This document shows, in pieces, positions 56,465 to 64,000 of a stretch of DNA of 64,000 nt. The notes beneath the pieces are model-generated. The model was not told where the DNA came from and ran no database searches. It was given only the letters and a program-made list of their open reading frames with translations. The stretch spans positions 186,001 to 250,000 of the forward strand of contig JAWPGT010000024.1 in the NCBI GenBank assembly GCA_034638255.1, written 5' to 3'. Both the position numbers and the translations under genes were made by a program. The stretch is from Coprinus comatus. Its lineage: Eukaryota; Basidiomycota; Agaricomycetes; Agaricales; Agaricaceae. Within the stretch, counting starts at the first letter, position 1; every line of letters begins with the position of its first letter.

Positions 56465-59400
56465 TTACTTCAAAAGATTCAATATTCTACTTCTGTTCCA
56501 TAATGATAGAAAAACTGCAGTATATATAATTGCTCTTTCTTGCCCCATATATCTAACTGATTTTCTAATTCTTGTAAGTCCTCCATTTCCACATTCTGCT
56601 GCACTAGAGTTGATTTTTCCTAATGATGGTTGGCTAGAAGAATATGTTTTAAGAAAATAGGCTGCACTACAAGATTTATGACCTGTAGAATGAAAATTAT
56701 CAATGAGAAATAGGGTATCCATAAAAAAGTCTGGCTCCCTTGAACGACAATAAGGTCCAAGCTGGCAAGCAAAATCATAAATAACATATTTGGGAGCTTT
56801 TGGCCATCTTGTAACCATTGCTGAAAATACATCATTTCTTCCTTCACTTGAAGGAATACAATGATATCCATAGCAAATAGAATGAGTGCACCATGCACAC
56901 ATAATTCCTCCAGTTAAGCCAGATTCTCCATAAGTGCTGTAATATTTATTACATTTTCCACCTCTGTCTTTTGGCTCATTTCCAGCTTCATGTTTAAGAC
57001 CAGGATATTGAGGTCTATAACGATTTGGGGTAAACTATATTTACATCCACTCTATAGAAATTTAGTAAAAAAAATAAGGCAGTTATAATATAAAAAATAC
57101 CTTTTGCCATCCACCTTCAGTTTTTTCAATATTATCTATAATCTTGGGACAAGGATATTTTATTATCTTTTCCACCAATCCTTTACATCTTTTGTTTATC
57201 CAAGAACAAACCCCAAGAATAGAGTTATCCCAATATGGTTGTTGTTTTCTTTCATAGTTTAGAAGCCAAAATAACGATGGAATACAACACAAATGATCAA
57301 AATTTGTTTTTTGGGTAGGATCATTGATAAAGTCTTCCAATAATGTCAATGCTGGTCAGTTAATAACTTGAAGAGCAGAGTCATTACTTCCTAACTATTG
57401 AATATGAGAATAGTATTGGTAACAGTTAATCAAGAATTGATAAAATACCTGGTAAAAAAATGAAACAACTTCTTTTGGACATTGATTATTATGTTTTGTT
57501 ATTGCACTTGTAGTGCAATATCATTTAAAAAGTAAACCCAAAGATTGGTTTTCTTTATTAAGCATATCTTGAAGGATAGGGAGATTTTCAAGTCTTGTAA
57601 TTAGTTTTTGAAGATTTTTGGTAATTGTGGTATGAGATTCATCCTCAGAAGAATCATTATCAGAAAGCAAGTTTTTGGAAGGAGGAGTAAGACATAAAGG
57701 TTCTGAAAATGTAGATCTTAATAGTTTTCCTCATAGGTAGGATGTACTTTCATATATTCTTGTTCACAGGAACATTTGGAGAAATTGTTCAAGGAAAGAA
57801 GAGGTGGAAGGTTGGTAACAGGAGGTGCTTCAGAATATAGGGCAATATTGTCAGTAGGAATCCAGAATGATAAAGGAGGTAATATAGGTTGATATGAAAT
57901 GGGTTTATTGTCTTTAATCCTCATAATAGGAATAGAAAGATTATCTAGAGATAAACCTTATTAATAAATCATAAAATGTTTAATAAATGTTTTCACCTCT
58001 ATTATTAGGATCTTGAGATACCAAAAATCCATTTCCATTGAAATAGAGTATTGATCTTTGTATATGAGTACACTTGGTTCCAGGATCTTTGTTGCAACTC
58101 CAAGTTCCAAGACCATTATCAGGACCCTTATAAGAAGTAATAGTGTGACCTTTAACAGAGTTGGGATCTTTTTTTGATGATACTGAAAAAAGATTAAGAA
58201 ATCCAAATTCAATCCTTTCTTGTAGGAAAATAATAACATCAGAGTCAATATCTAAAATATAACTTGAGTTATGAAAAAATAACTTTAGAATAGAATTTAA
58301 CCTTCAGGATCTTCAAACTTATTAGGATATTGTAATAAAAATCTTGTATGAACGCAGTTATTGGTTAATATTCCTTGACCACAATAACAAACAGGTATAG
58401 GAGGGCTTGAAGAATAATCCATTTGTAAATGAAACCATTGATCCTATTATAGGTTTAGAAATGGAATGTGTTACGAACCGACCCAGACCAGTCCAGATCA
58501 CCACCACTGAAGAAGACCTATTCGAGCTCTTCCCTGAACTTATCCCCACGGAGGGTAACCCCATGGACTCCACAGAATAATGGAGCAACCTCTGCTCTGC
58601 ATTATAGTGATCACTATAAGGTTTCATTCTGGCCTGTCGCCAAACTAAGTATAGTTTCCATTATGCTTAGAATACATTCCTCCTGTTGCTATTAATAGTT
58701 CTCTCCGCTCCATCCATTCTTGTTGACAGCTCTTACATTGTATATAGAATGGTACTGTTATCTCGTCTTGATCCATAGCTCCTGTTGGCAACTCTTCCAT
58801 TGCATACAGAGACTTATTCCCATTTGTGAAGGTGGTACAATGTATTAGATATATTTAGTAGTCAGTAGCTATTTATAGGTACATCCATAAATAGTATAAA
58901 TACTCTATGTATTAAGTGATTAAAGCCTTAAGCTTTAATCTCTTCTGTCATATCCCTTATACATTTGTCTCCATACCCTTTGGTCACCAGAGCGAAAGGC
59001 CTTTGGATTGCAGCAAGTGTTTATTGAAAGCACATTCCCAAATGACTGCACCCTAGCATTTAAGTTCCAGGGGTGTTCAGCTTAACATTTCGTGGTCATA
59101 ACAGAATGTATTATTTAAGTATTAATACATACCTTTAGAATAGATGATTTTGCATCCCAACCTGGAACAATATATATATTTGATGTAAGTCGATGGAAAG
59201 GAATTGCCTTAGTTAAAACTCCATTGACAAATTCATCATAGGTATCTTGAGGAGTTGGTAGTCCAAATATATCATCTTGTATATATTGATCTGGTACTTC
59301 AGGCTCTGAAGATAGATTAAAGGTAGGTATACCAGTTATTGTAAGATGATCAAAAGGTTTAGAAAGTTCTTGAGATGTGGATTTAAAAGAAATAGATTTT

Positions 59401-59570
59401 CTTCTTCTTTTGAACCCAGGTTTTTGATGACATGGTTTTTTCTGAGGTGTTGAGCTTGGACCAGATAGAGGATCATCTAGAGTAGTCAAAGAAGAAAATG
59501 GTTCTGGAGGAGATTCCAGTAATAAAAGAGATGTAAAATCATTAGAGATTTGTCTTCGTCTTTTGCCCAT
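56465..59570 (-). pseudogene. KDZ-related cysteine-cluster protein (HMGXB3-like family), broken by a solo LTR
   Basis: ATG at 59570 (MGKRRRQISNDF), a basic and Ser-rich N-terminus, DQYIQDDIFGLPTPQDTYDEF, VPGWDAKSSILK. A solo LTR follows (58469-59103). Further exons: VCYCGQGILTNNCVHTRFLLQ, GLGTWSCNKDPGTKCTHIQR, ISYQPILPPLSFWIPTD and YSEAPPVTNLPPLL with CSCEQEY, a poorly readable part (57350-57717, many stops), then DFINDPTQK, NYERKQQPYWDNSILGVCSW, an intron near 57020-57100, and WCTHSICYGYHCIPSSEGRN, VIYDFACQLGPYC, FHSTGHKSCSAAYF, SAAECGNGGLTRIRKSVRYM. Paired C and H residues suggest zinc binding. The pattern is that of proteins Iyer and colleagues linked to KDZ transposases. Probably a dead copy. 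Confidence 0.68.
58469..59103. mobile_element. solo LTR, 635 bp, target duplication GAATG
   Basis: Starts TGTTACGAACCGACC, ends GTGGTCATAACA, and is flanked by GAATG at 58464-58468 and 59104-59108. Internal part lost by LTR-LTR recombination. The superfamily cannot be told from an LTR alone. Confidence 0.9.
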
Positions 59571-59646
59571 AGAGGTAGGAATAGAGAATATAACATAATA
59601 GTAGATGGAGTATAAAGATAGTAATACAAATTACATAAGTTCAACC

Positions 59647-60771
59647 ATGTCTTCTTCCAGACAATGTCGTCCAACTCAAAAGATCCTTGATACTCCTATT
59701 GGTATTAAAAAGACCCGTTGTCCTCCTACATGTCATATATGCCCAAATAGACCACTTAAAAAGAATTGTGGATGTAGTGGGAAAAAAAAGGTAAGGATTC
59801 TTACTTCACAGGTGAATTTTTACTTTTATAAATGAATAGGTCTAATATTTTAATAGGAAGTATTGGAAAAAGCATTAGTAGATGGACAAGAAGAGGAAGG
59901 AAGTCTGGAATTGAGAGATGATAGTCCAGAGGAGGATAATATCTCTCATCATGATTCTCCTACTCCTCAAACTGGATTACAATCCTCATATATTCCAGTT
60001 CCAAGAACTCCGTTATCTGATAGAGAAATGAGAAACTGGTCTGAAACACCAGGAACCGAAGATTCAAGAGGCTCAACAGACTATGATGATATTGATAATG
60101 ATTCAGATAACTCATCAACTCCAACAGTCTCAACTATGAATACACCAACTCCTGGAGGAACAGGAAATTTATTTGGTAAAAAAGGGGGTAATAAAAGTTA
60201 TAGTAATGGATTGGGCTATGTAGAAGGTGCAATGAAAGGAAATCAAAAATGGGGTATGTTTTTTTGTTATTATTGAATAATAATAAAACTAAGAAAAGAT
60301 AGAAATAAAACACCCAAGAGAATTAAGACCTTTAATCCAAGATGCAACAAGACGAAGTAAAAGATATAATCATTTACTTCCCAAGTTAATAGAATCAGTA
60401 AGTAATGCCAAAATCTTATTAAACTATTAATAATAAAATTTTCTTTATAGGTAGAACAGTTTGCCCAAGAAACTGATTCATATACTATTATTCTTTCACA
60501 ACCATCAAGTGGTGCACTTATGGATGCACATTATAGTTCACCAAGATTAAGAAGAGAAGGAAAGGAAGAAACAATTGAGTTTATTGAGAAGTTTCGGCAA
60601 ATGGTTAATACTATGGTAGTTGCAAGGAGGGGGGATACAAAAGGATTGGCAAAAGATTTGGATAAGGCAAAAAAAGAAGTAGAAAAAGCAAAGGAGGAAA
60701 TATTAAAAAAAGATGAGCTTTTGGAGGAATTAAGAGCTAAATTAGCAGAGATAGAAAAGCAGACATCTTAG
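59647..60771 (+). CDS. coiled-coil protein, KDZ/Helitron-neighbourhood gene
   Basis: ATG at 59647 (MSSSRQCRPTQKILDTPIG). The N-terminus has a Cys cluster (CPPTCHICPNRPLKKNCGC) that may bind zinc. Four exons; introns at about 59791-59858, 60255-60300 and 60400-60451 (GT...TAG) keep frame. Middle: acidic, Ser/Thr/Pro-rich. Then RPLIQDATRRSKRYNHLLPK, ETDSYTIILSQPSSGALMDA, YSSPRLRREGKEETIEF, and a C-terminal coiled coil rich in K and E (KDLDKAKKEVEKAKEEILKK and on). No stop. Similar proteins are common and unnamed in mushroom genomes. It is divergent from the broken KDZ-related gene and convergent with the PHD gene, so all three may be one element's cargo. Confidence 0.65.
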
Positions 60772-60850
60772 ATATCTTAGTAATAAACCAAACAGCAACA
60801 TTTGTTTCATTTTTTTAAACTAAAAAAACAACTTTCAACAAACAAAAAAA

Positions 60851-62543
60851 CTACAATGTAAAAAACGTTTTATCAATGGTTTCTCCTCTTAAATTCTCAT
60901 ACCTATAAAACCAAAATCCAAGAATCCTTCCCATCCCTGTATCCTGGTTTCCTTTCATAAGACCCAGTTCAGTTGAACCTGGCATAGGATAAAATGTTAT
61001 AGTATTATTACAAGTAGCATTACCACAAGATATGGTAATGGGCAATAAATGTAGGATAGAAAATAAGTAGATATCAAAGATAAAAACAAAGATCTTACCC
61101 CAGCTGATATTCTTTAATTTTGTAATAGGCTTGTCATCTTTATTCTTCCTAAGAACCCATGGTTTAAAAACATGACAAGAATAACAGGAGTTTGGAAGGT
61201 AATGGCCAAGTGGCTGGAATTATTTATTACCCCAATGAAGGAAACAAATTTCATCTGAGTCTTTCTTGATCAACATTATACAATCTGTACCAAGTCCAAG
61301 ATCAAATTCAGAGTAAAGAATATTGGGAAAAAGGTTTTTGCTGTCCAAGATAAGTGTTTGTTGGAGAAATCGGAGGATAAAGAGATTGCAGTTGACAGGG
61401 TGAAAATCAAGTTGTAAAAACGCCATAGAAAGCCAAAAGTATCTAGTAAAATAATAAGATAGGAGATAATAATTAAAAATAATGCTTATGGAGATACAAG
61501 TTGATGAAGGTCAGCCCTATCTTTTACCGAGAGAAAAGGACCACCACACATAATAAAAAACAAAAGGGCTGTTTCATCTTTCTGAATTATTTTAAGTAAA
61601 GATGGAGGGAAAATGATTGGAAATAACTAAGAACATTATTAGTATATGAAAAAAGAAAAAGAGTAAAATCTATACCTCAGAAATTGGAACAGCCTCCATG
61701 TTGGGAGGAGGATCAACCCAAATAAGCCCAGTATCAGGAGTAGAATGTGTATGGAGGAAAAAAATATAATGTTTGAATCTAAATAAATAGTTAGATAATT
61801 TTATTTCTGAATATTAAAATAGAAAATTACTTCTTTAGTTCAGTACAAAGCTTCACAATTCTCTTTTTGAGTTTCTCAACTGCAGTATCTGCAGATAGAT
61901 CAATTTTAATTTCAATTAACTCCAAATAGCCATAAGGAGATCCTTTAGATCTTGGAAAATAGGATAGGAGATGTCCATAAGCCAAAGTAGAGACACATGA
62001 TTTTGGGTTGAGAGATGAAAGTCGAAAAATAACAATGGCAGTATTATCGATATTAACAGTTGAGAACTTGGACCGAAATAAGATATTAGACTGGAGTGGA
62101 AAAGTTTGATTGAGATTTTCGAAAGGCTAAAAAATATCTGATTAGGTTTGGAATATCAATAATTAAAAATATGAACCTTATATGGAGCGTAGTCTCCATT
62201 AGTCTTAATCCAACATTGAGGGCAGGTAAACTTCTGCTTTAAGTGTTGTCTTTCCAAGTTGGGAAGACAAACATCTCTACAGATTGCACCATCACAAGTA
62301 TCACAAAAGATAAGATCTCCACCATTCATACAAAGAGAACAATACTAGATAAACATGTAAGTTAAATGAAAACAATAAAGAAACATATTATACAATGTGG
62401 TCATTTGTAGAAGTTGTGGTCTGATGGCTTGAAGTAGTAGGACCATCAACTTCCATAGAATCATCTTCTTCAAGAGAAGAAAGATCACCATCAAAGAGAT
62501 CAATACTGTTGAGAGAGAGTTTAGAACATTTTCGAGGAGGCAT
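60851..62543 (-). CDS. PHD-finger-like protein with C-terminal zinc ribbon
   Basis: ATG at 62543 (MPPRKCSKLSLNSIDLFDGD). An acidic leader, an intron (about 62345-62393), then a PHD-like finger: YCSLCMNGGDLIFCDTCDGA, ICRDVCLPNL and FTCPQCW. More exons: LQSNILFRSKFSTVNIDNTA, SYFPRSKGSPYGYLELIEIK, KLKKRIVKLCTELKK, FLHTHSTPDTGLIWVDPPPN, ALLFFIMCGGPFLSVKD, LGTDCIMLIKKDSDEICFLH, CYSCHVFKPWVLRKN and a last Cys pair in SCGNATCNNTITF before the stop at 60851. The order (finger, central hydrophobic domain with CGG, end ribbon) matches an unnamed family in mushroom genomes. Exon borders in the middle are approximate and an undetected frameshift is possible. Confidence 0.6.
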
Positions 62544-62600
62544 GATGGTGGTACAAGTTAGAGAATGAAAGATATAATCTTGAAGTATTTGAATCAAAGA

Positions 62601-62625
62601 TCAATCAATCAATCAATCAGTCAAT
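62601..62625. repeat. TCAA microsatellite
   Basis: Five to six copies of TCAA with one G substitution, 55-80 bp upstream of the PHD gene start. Confidence 0.9.
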
Positions 62626-62738
62626 AGCTATAAAAGGAATCTTATATTGAATTTAACACAGAGATGCTTAAAGAAGAAATATGATATTAAAATATATTTC
62701 ATTATAATATAATAGTTACAAGTGCAAAAAAATGGCAT

Positions 62739-62755
62739 TTAGGGTTAGGGTTAGG
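62739..62755 (+). repeat. interstitial telomere-like tract (TTAGGG)
   Basis: TTAGGGTTAGGGTTAGG, just under three units. TTAGGG is the usual telomere repeat of filamentous fungi. Confidence 0.9.
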
Positions 62756-63332
62756 ACGACATTTTAGCAAAAAATTATATACATTCAAAATACAAGTCAA
62801 GAAGAAGATTAAAAACACTTTCAATAAGAAGTTTGAGCTAACTTCATATTAAAAGTGAAAATGAAACATATACTACTTGTGGGTGCTCAAGCCACAAGGA
62901 ATACATGTTCCAAAAGAAATGTATACTATGAAAAAAATACTATATACAACTACACTACTTTACCTAAGACCTTGGAATGATGAATCAGTATTAGAAATAA
63001 AGAACAAGTAAAAGAAACATCACCTTAAAGCTTGTAAACCACAAACCACAATTTCGTGAACAACCTGAAATCCCAAATACATCAGTTGTCTAACAAATAA
63101 AAAGTTGAACTTACATTTCTATTCTAAATCTCTCCCACCCAAGAAAACATAGAAAACACTGATTAGAATAGAATAGATTAACAGACTGACACTCACCAAG
63201 TTTATCAACACCCAACACCTATCCCAACAATCTATCAGACAAGCCAAAAGTTAGATAAGTAGAATTGAAATAGAAGTACTTACAAAAACGGATGTTTAAC
63301 CATACTGAAGATGAAGACACAAGAAGAAATCA

Positions 63333-63739
63333 TCCCTCCTCCCTTGTGAACAAGAGAACCCTTGAAACACGAAGTCTCAAGGCACATTAGAGTGGACAAT
63401 AGATAGCCCCCAGACCCAGAACAACCACCTACCTCCTCCAAAGAAGGGGTATCTTGGAAGTACGAAACCTCCAAGCACATAAATGGTTATTGAAAAGAGA
63501 ACACACCATCTCTTCCTGCAAACAGGAAGAACCCTGGAAGTACGAAACCTCCAGGCACATTGATGATGATAATAATAAAGGGACAACTCAAGGACCATCC
63601 TTCTCCTGCGAACAAGAGAAACCTTCACAACACGAAGTCATGAAGCACATTGAATGGCAAGGGACAACCCACACCCACCCCTCCTCCTGCGAACAAGAGG
63701 AACCCTGGAAGTACAAAACCTCCAGGCACATTAGGATGG
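63333..63739. repeat. five tandem three-way-junction units with covarying stems
   Basis: Units of about 79-93 bp: 63333-63396, 63423-63488, 63507-63565, 63595-63657 and 63675-63739. Each has a closing stem P1, a stem-loop P2 with a YRAA-type loop, a stem-loop P3 with outer 6-bp arms, inner 2-bp stem and loop ACRAA, then the constant linker CACAT. P3 arms: CCTTGA/TCAAGG, CTTGGA/TCCAAG, CCTGGA/TCCAGG, CTTCAC/ATGAAG (one mismatch), CCTGGA/TCCAGG. P3 inner pair: AC/GT in units 1 and 4, GT/AC in 2, 3 and 5. Loops and linkers are conserved while stems change in pairs. Either strand could be the active one. An ORF crosses the array but shows no protein family. Confidence 0.85.
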
Positions 63740-64000
63740 AACAGCATAAGAACAATGATATCAACGCCAGCTCTACGTTTCCGAAACGAGCGGCAAGTCA
63801 ACATGTGTCCCTATGTAACGAAGACCTTTCAAAGAAAGGTAACACCAGTACCACACACAATCATGTTCATAGCTGGGGCCCTCAGCATGAATGAAGATTA
63901 TGACGCAGGGCTGCCTCTGGTGTGACATCGTCAAGGTAGAAGAATAAACGGGAAGACTGAAATAAAAATACCAAGAATAGAAGTAACTTTACATTATAAA
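63740..64000. other. non-coding tail of the window
   Basis: No gene recognised. Two more small hairpins are visible: CGTTTCCGAAACG near 63776-63788 and ACCTTTC/GAAAGGT near 63824-63840, which might be a sixth, decayed unit. Confidence 0.4.

Larger units (their letters stand above)
62544..63332. other. non-coding interval upstream of the PHD gene
   Basis: Holds a TCAA microsatellite, a short telomere-like tract, and a hairpin at 62876-62898 with arms CTTGTGG/CCACAAG. No gene. Confidence 0.5.

Noticed and set aside
62876..62911. Two hairpins (CTTGTGG/CCACAAG and GGAA/TTCC) as an extra unit of the array
   Set aside because: Loops and the CACAT linker do not match the five units; kept only as a note.
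63333..63739. Array as hammerhead ribozymes
   Set aside because: A three-way junction is present, but the CUGANGA and GAAA core boxes are not; unit 1 has GAAG at the candidate box.
63333..63739. Array as a CRISPR
   Set aside because: Units are imperfect, long and structured with variable stems; the genome is eukaryotic.
63454..63894. 146-codon ORF across the hairpin array, with repeated CEQEEPWKYETSRHI
   Set aside because: The repeat comes from the structured units; paired stem changes ignore codon sense and no protein family matches.

Overview
The window reads as nuclear DNA of a basidiomycete fungus, most likely an Agaricomycete. The reasons are short GT...AG introns of about 45-90 bp, a Plavaka-type CACTA transposase, a KDZ (Kyakuja-Dileera-Zisupton) transposase, a DUF6532 gene, NACHT-type STAND genes and Ty1/copia elements primed by half a tRNA-iMet. 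Species cannot be decided from the sequence. Almost all of it is accessory DNA made of mobile elements, their cargo and decaying gene copies.

Layout: (1) 1-5060, an apparently intact Plavaka transposase on the minus strand, cut by the window start, divergent from a DUF6532 gene. (2) 5446-27430, a three-level nest. An old minus-strand copia (5446-9348 plus 26581-27430) is split by a 17,224-bp element (9349-26572) with 16-bp perfect TIR tips and an 8-bp target duplication. That element carries a KDZ transposase, a protein with RNase H1-N/viroplasmin-like modules and a third cargo gene. The third gene is itself split by a young, coding-intact copia (19417-24588) of the same family as the outer one. 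(3) 27431-44644, three NACHT genes on the minus strand from repeated duplication of a module of about 4 kb. Each spliced model joins two NACHT domains in one frame; copy 1 has lost most of the first. Between the modules lie a degraded unknown gene with an EamA-transporter fragment, and a 5'-truncated RAD52 copy. (4) 45414-51736, a second, degenerate copia with matching LTRs and target duplication. (5) 52884-62543, a cluster that looks like another KDZ or Helitron-type element in decay: a Pif1-like helicase, a KDZ-related cysteine-cluster protein broken by a solo LTR, a coiled-coil protein and a PHD-finger protein. (6) 62601-64000, a non-coding tail with a short interstitial TTAGGG tract and a five-unit tandem array.

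The strongest undescribed signal is that array, 63333-63739. Each of its five units folds into the same three-way junction (closing stem, a stem-loop with a YRAA loop, a stem-loop with an ACRAA loop), and the stems are kept by paired base changes between units. The second is the complete 17.2-kb KDZ element, whose two ends each carry a large hairpin that is also kept by paired changes.

Functional reading: the window is a site where transposons nest in one another and where STAND/NLR genes duplicate among broken host genes. Only the Plavaka transposase, the 1,472-residue copia polyprotein, the DUF6532 gene, NLR copy 3 and perhaps the two genes at 59647-62543 look able to make full proteins.
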